DNA from: Mesorhizobium sp.
GTDB taxonomy: Bacteria > Pseudomonadota > Alphaproteobacteria > Rhizobiales > Rhizobiaceae
Length of the DNA: 64,000 nucleotides
Reading direction: 5' to 3'
Assembly: GCA_004020365.1 (NCBI GenBank)
Contig: SAQR01000018.1
Coordinates: forward strand, 23,828 to 87,827
Positions 50,845 through 58,761 of the stretch are shown in pieces (the stretch's first letter is position 1; each line of letters starts with the position of its first letter). The notes under the pieces were generated by a model. The model had not been told where the DNA came from. It saw only the letters and a program-made list of their open reading frames with translations, and ran no database searches. The translations under genes were made by a program, and so were the position numbers.

Positions 50845-50913
50845 CAAAACGGCGCCGAACCACCGAGCTCCGCCGCCGCCCCCTCACCCCGCGAAGGAAC
50901 GGGGCGCGCTGCC

Positions 50914-51000
50914 TCACATCGCTCCGATCCAGATCGCCATGGAAATGAGAAACGTGCTCATGCACACCAGAGACACGACATCCTGAACAAGACCGGTCAT
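50914..51000 (-). CDS. SOS-type membrane micropeptide (28 residues)
   Basis: A 28-codon ORF (start MTGLVQDVVSLV, end AIWIGAM, TGA at 50916-50914). Residues 4-28 are almost wholly hydrophobic with no charged residue after Asp7, enough for one membrane helix. AGGAGA lies five bases before the ATG, one of the best ribosome sites in the window. Upstream is a TTGACA box followed by three GTTC half-sites at 7-nt spacing. The design (29-residue-class inner membrane peptide, LexA control) is that of SidA, the SOS cell-division inhibitor of Caulobacter; I cannot claim sequence homology. It is too short for ordinary gene finders and lies between lipB and a repeat element. Confidence 0.65.
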   Translation of the reverse strand: MTGLVQDVVSLVCMSTFLISMAIWIGAM

Positions 51001-51022
51001 AACGCTCTCCTGTTTTCAGTAT

Positions 51023-51048
51023 GTTCGTATTTTGTTCTGATTTTGTTC
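51023..51048 (-). promoter_or_regulatory. Triple LexA (SOS) half-sites
   Basis: GTTC at 51023, 51034 and 51045 (plus strand), each pair separated by exactly seven bases, form two overlapping GTTC-N7-GTTC boxes, the alphaproteobacterial SOS consensus. They lie between the -35 box and the micropeptide start. Confidence 0.65.
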
Positions 51049-51051
51049 AGA

Positions 51052-51057
51052 TGTCAA
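51052..51057 (-). promoter_or_regulatory. Consensus -35 box of the micropeptide
   Basis: TTGACA on the minus strand; 17 bases later comes CAAAAT, an acceptable -10, inside the LexA sites. The transcript would begin about 30 bases before the ATG. Confidence 0.6.
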
Positions 51058-51194
51058 CGGCCGCAATCCCAGCCTGGCGCGAATTGCGGGCAATCAGTTC
51101 GGCAGGGTTAAGGAAAAGTTGAGAACGGATTCGCCGCTTTCGCGCTGGTTGCGTGCGCGAAAAACGCGGCCGCTGGTGATCGGCCCGTTAGGTG

Positions 51195-51381
51195 TGTCGA
51201 GATTCAGATCAGGCCGTGGGTTCCTCGCCCCGCGCGAAGCGGGGGGAGAGGTGGCCGCGAAGCGGCCGGAGAGGGGTCTTTCTTTGCAGGCGCAGTCCCC
51301 TCTCCGTCGCGGCTTTGCCGCGCCACCTCTCCCCACTTTCGTGGGGCGAGGAACCCACGGCATCACCTGAATATCGATACA
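51195..51381. repeat. Palindromic intergenic element, copy 4 with exchanged core
   Basis: The ends TGTCGAGATTCAGATCAGGC and GCATCACCTGAATATCGATA are those of the 3124 and 28776 elements, but the core is a different palindrome, GGGTTCCTCGCCCCGCGCGA ... TCGTGGGGCGAGGAACCC, with an inner GGAGAGGTGG / CCACCTCTCC pair. It fills the gap before the lolD stop. Confidence 0.8.
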
Positions 51382-51382
51382 G

Positions 51383-52066
51383 CTAAAGCGGAACAACCTT
51401 GCCGTCGGCCAGCGTGACGCGACGGTCCATGCGCGAGGCAAGCTCGTGATTGTGGGTGGCGATCAGCGCCGCCAGCCCCGACTGCCTGACCAGCGCCCCC
51501 AGTGCCTCGAATACGTAGGAGGCGGTGACCGGGTCGAGGTTGCCGGTCGGCTCGTCGGCCAGCAGCACCAGCGGCGCATTGGCAACGGCGCGCGCGATGG
51601 CGACGCGCTGTTGCTCGCCACCGGACAGTTCGGACGGCCGGTGCTGCGCGCGTTTGCCGATCTGCATGTAGTCGAGCAGTTGTGCCGACCGCTCGGCAGC
51701 CTCCTTGCGCGTCAGCCCTTTTATCAATTGCGGCATCATGATGTTTTCCAGCGCCGTGAACTCGGGCAGCAGGTGATGGAACTGATAGACGAAGCCGACA
51801 TCGTTGCGGCGGATCGCCGTGCGCTCGTCGTCGGAAAGCCGCCCGCAGGCGCGGCCGGCCAGAATGACATCGCCGGCGTCCGGCCGCTCCAGCAGTCCGG
51901 CGGTGTGCAACAGCGTCGATTTGCCGGTGCCAGAAGGCGCCACCAGCGCCACGATCTCACCGCGCCTCAACGAAAAATCGGCGCCGTTGAGGATGGTCAG
52001 CTTGCGCGGCCCCTGGACATAATGCCGCTCGACGCTCTTCAGCTCGATAATGGCCTCGGCCATCAT
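51383..52066 (-). CDS. lolD: Lipoprotein-releasing ABC transporter ATPase
   Basis: A 227-residue ATPase. Walker [13 protein letters not shown] near residue 44, Q-loop [17 protein letters not shown] near 93, signature [14 protein letters not shown] near 144 and Walker [12 protein letters not shown] near 167 with the MacB/LolD-type order. Start ATG 52066 overlaps the lolC stop (ATGA); an ATG one codon on is possible. It powers extraction of lipoproteins from the inner membrane. Confidence 0.93.
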   Translation of the reverse strand: MMAEAIIELKSVERHYVQGPRKLTILNGADFSLRRGEIVALVAPSGTGKSTLLHTAGLLERPDAGDVILAGRACGRLSDDERTAIRRNDVGFVYQFHHLLPEFTALENIMMPQLIKGLTRKEAAERSAQLLDYMQIGKRAQHRPSELSGGEQQRVAIARAVANAPLVLLADEPTGNLDPVTASYVFEALGALVRQSGLAALIATHNHELASRMDRRVTLADGKVVPL

Positions 52067-53349
52067 TCGTACCTCAGCGCTTCGACCGGATCGAGCCTGG
52101 CCGCGCGCCATGCCGGAAACAGAGTCGCCAGGAAAGACAGCACCAGCGCCATCAGCACCACCGAGATCGTCTCGCTGGTATCCATGCGGGCAGGCAACTG
52201 GCTCAGGAAGTAGAGCTCGGGATTGAACAGCCTTTCGCCAGCCAGCCAGGAGAAGAACTGGCGAATGCGCTCGACGTTCAGGCAGATAATGACGCCGAGG
52301 AGGACGCCGGCAAGGGTGCCCACCACGCCGATCGCCGCCCCCGTCATCAGGAAGATGCGCAGGATCGCGCCGCGCGTGGCGCCCATGGTGCGCAGGATGG
52401 CGATATCGTGGCCCTTGTCCTTCACCAGCATGATCAGCCCCGAAATGATGTTGAGCGCCGCAACCAGCACGATCAGCGTCAGGATCATGAACATGACATT
52501 GCGCTCGACTTGCAGCGCATCGAAGAATGTCCGGTTGCGTTCTCGCCAGTCGACCATGGTGATCGGCCGCTGCGCTGCCTCCTCGACCTTGGGCTTCAGC
52601 GCGTCGACATTGTCGGGATTGTCGACATAGATCTCGATCGTCTGCGCCCGGCCATCCATGTTGAAATAGAGCTGCGCTTCCGAAAACGGCATGTAGACGA
52701 TCGAGCTATCATATTCCGACATGCCGACTTCGAAGATCGCCGTGACCGGATAGCCCTTCATGCGCGGCGTCGTGCCGAGCGGCGTGACATCGCCGTCGGG
52801 CGCGATCAGCGTGATGGTGTCGCCGAGCACAAGACCGAGATTGTCGGCCATGCGGCTGCCGATGGCGACGCCCTCGCCTGTGTCGAAGCCGGCGATCGAG
52901 CCCTGCTTGATATTGTTGGCGACGATTGAAATCTTCCCCAGATCCTCGCCGCGTATGCCGCGCACCAGCGCCCCGGACCCGCCGCCGACATTGCCTTGCG
53001 CCAGCACCTGCCCGTCGATCAGCGGAATGGCGTATTGGACGCCGGGCACGCCGTTGATGCGGCCGGCGACCTGCGTATAGTCCTCCAGCGGCATGTCGAG
53101 CGGCTGCACGATCAGATGGCCGTTGACGCCGAGGATGCGCGTCAGAAGCTCGGCGCGAAAGCCGTTCATGACAGCCATCACGACGATCAGCGTGGCGACG
53201 CCCAGCATGATGCCGAGGAACGAGATCGAGGCAATGACGGAGATCACCGTCTCCTTGCGGCGCGAGCGCAGATAGCGCCACGCGACGATGCGTTCGAACA
53301 CGGAAAAAGGTCCGGCGGCCATGGGTTTAGCTGCTGCCGCTCCGCTCAT
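52063..53349 (-). CDS. lolC: Lipoprotein-releasing ABC transporter permease LolC/E
   Basis: A 428-residue membrane protein. One helix near residue 40 ([20 protein letters not shown]), a large periplasmic domain (about 65-290) and three C-terminal helices give the LolC/LolE plan. [19 protein letters not shown]-type sequence (here [19 protein letters not shown]) follows helix one. Alphaproteobacteria usually have a single LolC/E (LolF-like). The ATG overlaps the proS stop by four bases. Confidence 0.93.
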   Translation of the reverse strand: MSGAAAAKPMAAGPFSVFERIVAWRYLRSRRKETVISVIASISFLGIMLGVATLIVVMAVMNGFRAELLTRILGVNGHLIVQPLDMPLEDYTQVAGRINGVPGVQYAIPLIDGQVLAQGNVGGGSGALVRGIRGEDLGKISIVANNIKQGSIAGFDTGEGVAIGSRMADNLGLVLGDTITLIAPDGDVTPLGTTPRMKGYPVTAIFEVGMSEYDSSIVYMPFSEAQLYFNMDGRAQTIEIYVDNPDNVDALKPKVEEAAQRPITMVDWRERNRTFFDALQVERNVMFMILTLIVLVAALNIISGLIMLVKDKGHDIAILRTMGATRGAILRIFLMTGAAIGVVGTLAGVLLGVIICLNVERIRQFFSWLAGERLFNPELYFLSQLPARMDTSETISVVLMALVLSFLATLFPAWRAARLDPVEALRYE

Positions 53350-54674
53350 CCGGCAAAACCGAAGCGTTTCTTCACGTCCGCGATCGGCAGCGTCTCACGC
53401 TCGCCGTTCTTGCGGTTCTTGATCTCGACCTCGCCTGCGGCCACGCCGCGCGGCCCGACGATCACCTGCCACGGCAGTCCGATCAGGTCGGCTGTGGCGA
53501 ATTTGCCGCCCGGCCGCTGATCGGTGTCGTCGTAGAGCACGTCCTTGCCGACGGCGACAAACGCCGCATGGAGTTCATCGCAGACGCGATCGCAGTCGGC
53601 GTCGCCGGCTTTCATATTGATCAGGCCGATGTCGAAAGGCGCCACCGCCTCCGGCCAGATGATGCCGTTGTCGTCGTGGCTGGCCTCGATGATCGCCGCG
53701 ACCAGCCGCGTCGGGCCGATGCCGTAGGAACCTCCGGAGGCAAAATGATTCTTGCCGTCGGGCCCGGTCACCTTGGCACCCATCGGCTTCGAATATTTGT
53801 CGCCGAAATGGAAGATGTGGCCGACCTCGATGCCGCGCGCCGAGACCCGGTCGCTTGCCGCAACCTTCTCCCACGCCGCCTCGTCGTGCATCTCGTCGGT
53901 CGCCGCATAGGGCGTCGTCCACTTCTTGACGATGTCGCCGATCTCGGCATCGTTGGAGAAATCAGTGTCCGCCCCCGGCACATCAAGTGCGAGATAGTCG
54001 CGATGGCAATAGACCTGGCTCTCGCCGGTGTCGGCCAGGATGATGAATTCGTGGCTGAGGTCGCCGCCGATCGGCCCGGTGTCGGCACGCATCGGGATTG
54101 CCTGCAGCCCCATGCGCGTGAACGTCCTGAGGTAGGACACGAACATCCTGTTATAGGCCGCCTTGGCACCTTCAAAATCGAGATCGAAGGAATAGGCGTC
54201 CTTCATCAGAAACTCTCTGCTGCGCATGACGCCGAAGCGCGGCCGCACCTCGTCGCGGAATTTCCACTGGATGTGATAGAGATTGAGCGGCAGATCCTTG
54301 TAGGACTTCACATAGGCGCGGAAAATCTCGGTGACCACCTCCTCGTTGGTCGGCCCATAGAGCATGTCCCGATCCTGCCGGTCCTTGATGCGCAGCATCT
54401 CCTTGCCATAGTCGTCATAGCGGCCGCTTTCCCGCCACAGCTCGGCCGACTGGATGGTCGGCATCAGGATCTCGAGCGCGCCGGCGCGGTCCTGCTCCTC
54501 GCGAACGATCCGGCAGACCTTGTCCAGCACTCTTTTGCCGAGCGGCAGCCAGGAAAAACTGCCTTGCCCCTGCTGGCGGATCATGCCGGCGCGCAGCATC
54601 AGCCGGTGCGAGACGATTTCGGCCTCGCGCGGATTTTCTTTAAGGATAGGCAGGAAATAGCGCGACAAACGCAT
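53346..54674 (-). CDS. proS: Prolyl-tRNA synthetase
   Basis: A 442-residue class II synthetase of the short alphaproteobacterial/mitochondrial type without the editing insertion. Motif 2 is [19 protein letters not shown] near residue 142, GPTNEEVVT near 108 binds proline and [20 protein letters not shown] near 318 is motif 3. ATG 54674 starts the family-typical [15 protein letters not shown]; the frame is open a further 60 codons upstream without family features. Confidence 0.95.
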   Translation of the reverse strand: MRLSRYFLPILKENPREAEIVSHRLMLRAGMIRQQGQGSFSWLPLGKRVLDKVCRIVREEQDRAGALEILMPTIQSAELWRESGRYDDYGKEMLRIKDRQDRDMLYGPTNEEVVTEIFRAYVKSYKDLPLNLYHIQWKFRDEVRPRFGVMRSREFLMKDAYSFDLDFEGAKAAYNRMFVSYLRTFTRMGLQAIPMRADTGPIGGDLSHEFIILADTGESQVYCHRDYLALDVPGADTDFSNDAEIGDIVKKWTTPYAATDEMHDEAAWEKVAASDRVSARGIEVGHIFHFGDKYSKPMGAKVTGPDGKNHFASGGSYGIGPTRLVAAIIEASHDDNGIIWPEAVAPFDIGLINMKAGDADCDRVCDELHAAFVAVGKDVLYDDTDQRPGGKFATADLIGLPWQVIVGPRGVAAGEVEIKNRKNGERETLPIADVKKRFGFAG

Positions 54675-54917
54675 GGACTGGTCCGTGAGAGAGAGGATTG
54701 CCGCACCGGAATCGGCGCAGCGCAGGCTTGCTTGCCCCGGCTTCATAGCCATTTCATGACGGAATGGAAACCCGCCCCCCGCGCCAACTGGGCGCCCACT
54801 GGGACGTCGCAAAGGCGCCGCAGTGCCACGTTCGCCTTGCTGGTCGTTTCGCAAGCAACGCCTGCCACACTATTGTGCAGTGCAGCACGAGATTGCTTAT
54901 TTCCGGGCAAAATTCTG

Positions 54918-54946
54918 CGTGACATTTTCACCCGGCTTGGTCTAAT
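54918..54946 (+). promoter_or_regulatory. Promoter of putative small RNA
   Basis: CGTGAC, a 17-bp spacer and TCTAAT match the rhizobial housekeeping promoter pattern CTTGAC-N17-CTATAT. It is divergent from proS. Confidence 0.5.
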
Positions 54947-54952
54947 GTGCGC

Positions 54953-55103
54953 CGATAAACGAGAGGGCGGAAAGAAATCTGCTCTCCTACGCGGTCAAAG
55001 TCTTGGGAGGATGCGATCTAGGCGCGGTTACTCGCTGCCGCCGGACACCGGAAACAGATCGGACGCGTTTAAATTGCAAGGCCTCGTGCCTTGCATTTTT
55101 TTT
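54953..55103 (+). ncRNA. Putative trans-acting small RNA
   Basis: About 150 nt between a good promoter and an excellent intrinsic terminator, with no matching ORF. TAAACG near the 5' end pairs with CGTTTA just before the terminator, and the internal CTCTCC faces GGGAGG, so a folded RNA is likely. Family not recognised: size fits 6S RNA or an alphaproteobacterial alpha-r type RNA. Confidence 0.5.
55075..55103 (+). terminator. Intrinsic terminator
   Basis: TGCAAGGC-CTCGT-GCCTTGCA, a perfect 8-bp stem, followed by eight T. No plus-strand protein gene precedes it, which is what points to a small RNA. Confidence 0.85.
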
Positions 55104-55239
55104 GTGCAATCATTTGGTTAGCACGACAAATTGCTAAACCACTTTACCTAGCGCCAGCACAGCCGGTTCGGAACCTGCATCGGCTTCCAGCCCGGATTGG
55201 TACTCGCATGCAAGATGTGGCCAGCCGTACCCGGCGGTC

Positions 55240-55341
55240 TAGAGCGGTTCAGCTTTTGATAGAACCACCGAACAACTCTAGGTATTTGTTTACGCAATTC
55301 CGGACGGAAAACCGCTACGCACTTTTCCTGGAATTGCTCTA
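55240..55341. repeat. TAGAGC...GCTCTA bounded intergenic repeat
   Basis: Ends TAGAGCGGTT and AATTGCTCTA. The right end supplies the TAG stop codon of the DUF1467 gene. A related element is at 44917-45016. Between this and the terminator (55104-55239) I see nothing else. Confidence 0.6.
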
Positions 55342-55623
55342 ATTTTCGGGACCCTGGCTGAAATCCGGCACGATGTGCGGGATGTCGTCGATGCCGAGGC
55401 CGAGCCCCCGCGTAATACCATAAAAGATGCCAAGCAGAACCAGCGTGACGATCGTCGTCCGCAGCACCGCGCGCAGCATATGCGGGCCGCGCGGCGCGCT
55501 GGATACCGTGCCCAGCGTCACGTCCTCATCCTCGTCCTGCGTCCTAAGACTGAACGGCAGGATGGCGAACAGCACCACCCACCATGTGATGAAGAACAGG
55601 GCGAGAAATGAAACCCAGCTCAT
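55339..55623 (-). CDS. DUF1467 family membrane protein
   Basis: A 94-residue protein with two membrane helices (about 5-24 and 53-73) separated by an acidic loop (LRTQDEDEDVTLGT). The family is confined to alphaproteobacteria and uncharacterised. The start overlaps the mce stop by four bases; proS follows after 660 bp. Confidence 0.92.
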   Translation of the reverse strand: MSWVSFLALFFITWWVVLFAILPFSLRTQDEDEDVTLGTVSSAPRGPHMLRAVLRTTIVTLVLLGIFYGITRGLGLGIDDIPHIVPDFSQGPEN

Positions 55624-56024
55624 GCTTGCTCCAGTTCGACCAGCGTGCCGAAGAAATCCTTGGGATGCAGGAACAGCACCGGCTTGCCGTGCGCGCCGGT
55701 CTTCGGGTTGCCGTCGCCGAGGACGCGGGCGCCGCTGGCCTTGAGGTGATCACGCGCGGCAAGAATGTCGTCGACCTCATAGCACAGATGATGCATGCCG
55801 CCCGAGGGGTTCTTCTCGAGGAATGTCGTGATCGGCGAACCCTCACCAAGCGGCTCCAGCAATTCGATCTTGGTATTGCCGACATCGACGAACACCACCG
55901 TCACGCCATGCTCCGGCAGCGCCTGCGGCGCGGTCACCCGAGCGCCGAGCGTGTCGCGATAAGCCGCGGTCGCCGCAGCCAGATCCGGCACGGCAAGCGC
56001 GACATGGTTAAGGCGTCCAAGCAT
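55620..56024 (-). CDS. mce: Methylmalonyl-CoA epimerase
   Basis: A 134-residue VOC-fold protein. Metal ligands are visible as His in LNHVALAVPD (residue 6), His in GGMHHLCYEVDD (near 80) and Glu in GTLVELEQA at the end. It interconverts the R and S forms of methylmalonyl-CoA in propionate use. ATG 56024 fixes the family length; the open frame upstream is repeat sequence. Confidence 0.93.
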   Translation of the reverse strand: MLGRLNHVALAVPDLAAATAAYRDTLGARVTAPQALPEHGVTVVFVDVGNTKIELLEPLGEGSPITTFLEKNPSGGMHHLCYEVDDILAARDHLKASGARVLGDGNPKTGAHGKPVLFLHPKDFFGTLVELEQA

Positions 56025-56047
56025 GAAAGGCTCCGTGTGTCTCAGAG

Positions 56048-56085
56048 GTGAATAGTGAATAGTGAGTAGTGAGTAGTGAGTAGTG
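56048..56085. repeat. Heptamer tandem array GTGAATA/GTGAGTA
   Basis: Five consecutive 7-bp units. Its complement, in inverse order, is at 56126-56166. Confidence 0.85.
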
Positions 56086-56125
56086 GCGAACCAGCTGGAG
56101 CAGTGCAGGCTATGAATAACTGTTT

Positions 56126-56166
56126 CACTATTCACTATTCACTATTCACTACTCACTACTCACTAC
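56126..56166. repeat. Inverted heptamer array, overlaps rnj stop
   Basis: About six units of CACTATT then CACTACT, the inverse of 56048-56085. On RNA the two arrays would pair over nearly 40 bases. The rnj stop TAG is part of the last unit. Confidence 0.85.
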
Positions 56167-57833
56167 CTCGTGACGAACACCGTCACCAGCGGCTTCTTGC
56201 CCCAGGCTTCATTGGCAGCGCCGCGGACGGCGCGGCGCACTGCCTCCTGCACGAGGTCGAGATCTCTTCGGCGCTGACGGGGGATGGAGTCCACGGCGCC
56301 GATTGCCGCATCGATCATCAGGTCTTCCAGACTCTCGCCGCGGCCATCGGCCTCGGCGACGCCGATGGCGACCAGATCGGGATCGCCGGCGAGCTCATAT
56401 TTGTCGTCGAGCACGACATTGACCGCGACATGGCCGGCGAAAGACAGCTTGCGCCGGTCGCGAATGCCCATCGCCTGGTCGGTGCCGATCAGCCTGCCGT
56501 CCTTGTAGATGCGGCCGAACGGCACCTGGTCGATGATCGTCGCCGCACCTGGATAGAGCCGCAGCATGTCGCCGTCGCGCACCTGCGCCACCTGGCCGAT
56601 GCCGGACACCGACATCAGCGATCCTTGCGCCACCAGATGCGCCGCCTCGCCATGCACGGGAACGCCGATCTGCGGCCGCACCCATTCATACATCTGGCGC
56701 AACTCGCTGCGGCGCGGATGGCCCGAGACATGCACCAGCGCATCGCCGTCCTCGATGATCCTGATGCCGAGATCGATCAGGCGGTTCTTGATCTCGATGA
56801 TCCCCTTCTCGTTGCCGGGAATGGTGCGCGAGGAAAACACCACCGTGTCGCCTGCCGTCAGCGACACCGATTTCATCTCCTCGCGCGACAGTTTCGCCAG
56901 TGCCGCAAGCGCCTCGCCCTGGCTGCCGGTGCAGATGATGACGAGGTTTTCGCGCGGGATGAAGCCAAAATCCTCCTCGGCGATGAATTCGGGCAGCCCA
57001 TCCATATAGCCGAGCTCGCCGGCAACATCGATGACGCGCTTCAGCGAGCGGCCGAGCACCAGGCACTGGCGGCCGGCATCGCGCGCCGCCTTGGCAATGG
57101 AGACGATGCGCCCGACATTGGAGGAAAAAGTGGTGACCGCGACCCGCCCCTTGGCGCTCTGGATGACGCCCTTGAGGCCTTCGCCGACCGCGACTTCCGA
57201 TGGCGACACCCCTTCCCTGAGCGCATTGGTGGAATCGCAGATCAGCGCCAGCACGCCCTTGTCGCCATAGGCGCGGAAGCGCGCCTCGTCAGTCAGCGGG
57301 CCGATCGTCGGCGCCGGATCGATCTTCCAGTCGCCAGTGTGGATGATGGTGCCGGCCGGTGAGGTGATCGCCAGCGACATCGGTTCGGGAATCGAATGCG
57401 CGACCGGGATGGCCTCGATCTCGAACGGGCCGACGCTGAACTTTTCACCGGCGCGGTAGGTCGTCACCGGGATCTTTGGTGCGCCTTGCTCGCCCTGCCG
57501 CTTGGCTTCCAGCAATCCGGCGCCGAACGGCGTCATCCAGACCGGCGCCTTGAGCTTCGGCCATGTGTCGAGCAGCGCGCCGTAGTGGTCCTCATGCGCG
57601 TGCGTGATGACGATGCCGCGCAGATTGGTGACGTTCTCCTCGATGAAGCGCGTGTCGGGCAGCACCAGGTCGACGCCAGGTAGGCTGGCATCGGGAAAGG
57701 TCACGCCGACATCGACGACGATCCATTCACGCGCATTGGCCGGCCCGTAGCCATAGAGGGCGAAGTTCATGCCGATCTCGCCGACGCCGCCAAGCGGCAC
57801 GAAGACGAGTTCGGCGTTTTCCGCTGTCGCCAT
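56163..57833 (-). CDS. rnj: Ribonuclease J
   Basis: A 556-residue metallo-beta-lactamase/beta-CASP nuclease. HAHEDHYGALLDTW near residue 80 gives the zinc ligands, HTGDWKIDP near 168 and CDSTNALREG near 198 follow, and VHVSGHPRRSELRQMYEW near 375 is the beta-CASP His region. It matures and degrades RNA in alphaproteobacteria. ATG 57833 is preferred over 57839 since GGAAAGG is then seven bases away. Confidence 0.95.
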   Translation of the reverse strand: MATAENAELVFVPLGGVGEIGMNFALYGYGPANAREWIVVDVGVTFPDASLPGVDLVLPDTRFIEENVTNLRGIVITHAHEDHYGALLDTWPKLKAPVWMTPFGAGLLEAKRQGEQGAPKIPVTTYRAGEKFSVGPFEIEAIPVAHSIPEPMSLAITSPAGTIIHTGDWKIDPAPTIGPLTDEARFRAYGDKGVLALICDSTNALREGVSPSEVAVGEGLKGVIQSAKGRVAVTTFSSNVGRIVSIAKAARDAGRQCLVLGRSLKRVIDVAGELGYMDGLPEFIAEEDFGFIPRENLVIICTGSQGEALAALAKLSREEMKSVSLTAGDTVVFSSRTIPGNEKGIIEIKNRLIDLGIRIIEDGDALVHVSGHPRRSELRQMYEWVRPQIGVPVHGEAAHLVAQGSLMSVSGIGQVAQVRDGDMLRLYPGAATIIDQVPFGRIYKDGRLIGTDQAMGIRDRRKLSFAGHVAVNVVLDDKYELAGDPDLVAIGVAEADGRGESLEDLMIDAAIGAVDSIPRQRRRDLDLVQEAVRRAVRGAANEAWGKKPLVTVFVTR

Positions 57834-57849
57834 GATCATTCCTTTCCTG

Positions 57850-57947
57850 GCCGGTCAACCCAAGCCCGTCAAAACCAGGGGCCCATCAAAATCTGCGGCC
57901 CGTCAAAAACCTTGGCCTGTCAAAACCTTGGCCTGTCAAACTTGGGC
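57850..57947. repeat. Degenerate 16-17 bp tandem array between birA and rnj
   Basis: Six units of the form CC(C/T)GTCAAAACC(T/A)(T/G)GG. The last codons and TGA of birA lie in the last unit. It fills the entire birA-rnj gap apart from the rnj ribosome site. Confidence 0.85.
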
Positions 57948-58757
57948 CGACGCGACCGCACCGAAATGCACGTCGCCGGCGGCGATCGTCAGAACCGAAC
58001 CTTCATCGTCGCGGATCACGAAACGGCAGTCCTCGTCAATGGTCTCGAACGTGCCGCGCACCACATTACCGTCAATTCTGACAGCAACCTGCCCGCCAAG
58101 CCCTGCCGCGCGCGCCAGCCAGCGCCGCCTGACGGCGGCCAGCCCGCGCCCATCGTTCCACAGCCGCGCATTCTCGCTCCAGGCATCCGACAGCGCCAGA
58201 AACAATGTCTCGGCATCGCAAGCAGCGCCCAGCGCGCTAAGCGATGTCGCCGGATAAGGCAAATCCTTGGGGTATGCCACAACATTGACACCGATACCCA
58301 CCGCCACCGCAAAGCGATCGCCTTCGAGTATCGCCGATTCCAGCAGGATGCCGGCAAGCTTGGCGCCGGAGGCGAGCACATCGTTCGGCCATTTCAGCTC
58401 GAAACGGTTTTTTCCATCGCCGCCGCCGTCGAGGCCGATTGCGATCCTGCCCTTCGGCACGACAGCGTCGAGCGCATCGGCCAGCGCCAGCCCAGCGACG
58501 AAGCCGAGCGTCGCGGCCAGGCGAAGCTCGGCATTGGTAACCACCAGCAGCGTCGCCGCCAGATTGCCCTCGGGCGTCGCCCAGACCCGGCCGCGCCGGC
58601 CACGCCCGCTTTCCTGTTTTTTCGAAACGACCCAGAGCTTGCCCGGATCTCCCGCCCGGGCATGGTCGAGCGCCAGCGCATTGGTGGAACCGACCGTGTC
58701 ATGTGCCTCGAGCCGGAACCCTTCCGAGGCCGCTGTTGGAGCCAGCCGAAATGCCAT
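57936..58757 (-). CDS. birA: Biotin-[acetyl-CoA-carboxylase] ligase
   Basis: A 273-residue catalytic-only ligase without an N-terminal DNA-binding domain. GSTNALALDHARAG near residue 25, ESGRGRRGRVWATPEGNLAA near 50 (biotinyl-AMP loop) and LKWPNDVLASGAKLAGIL near 120 are diagnostic. Start is 4 bp after the nuoN stop. It biotinylates carboxylases, which fits with mce in the same cluster (propionyl-CoA carboxylase pathway). Confidence 0.93.
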   Translation of the reverse strand: MAFRLAPTAASEGFRLEAHDTVGSTNALALDHARAGDPGKLWVVSKKQESGRGRRGRVWATPEGNLAATLLVVTNAELRLAATLGFVAGLALADALDAVVPKGRIAIGLDGGGDGKNRFELKWPNDVLASGAKLAGILLESAILEGDRFAVAVGIGVNVVAYPKDLPYPATSLSALGAACDAETLFLALSDAWSENARLWNDGRGLAAVRRRWLARAAGLGGQVAVRIDGNVVRGTFETIDEDCRFVIRDDEGSVLTIAAGDVHFGAVASAQV

Positions 58758-58761
58758 CCCG

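Noticed and set aside
53568-55121. 517-codon plus-strand open frame opposite proS
   Set aside because: It mirrors proS on the other strand and has an Arg/His/Asp-rich composition without domains, as expected in GC-rich DNA.
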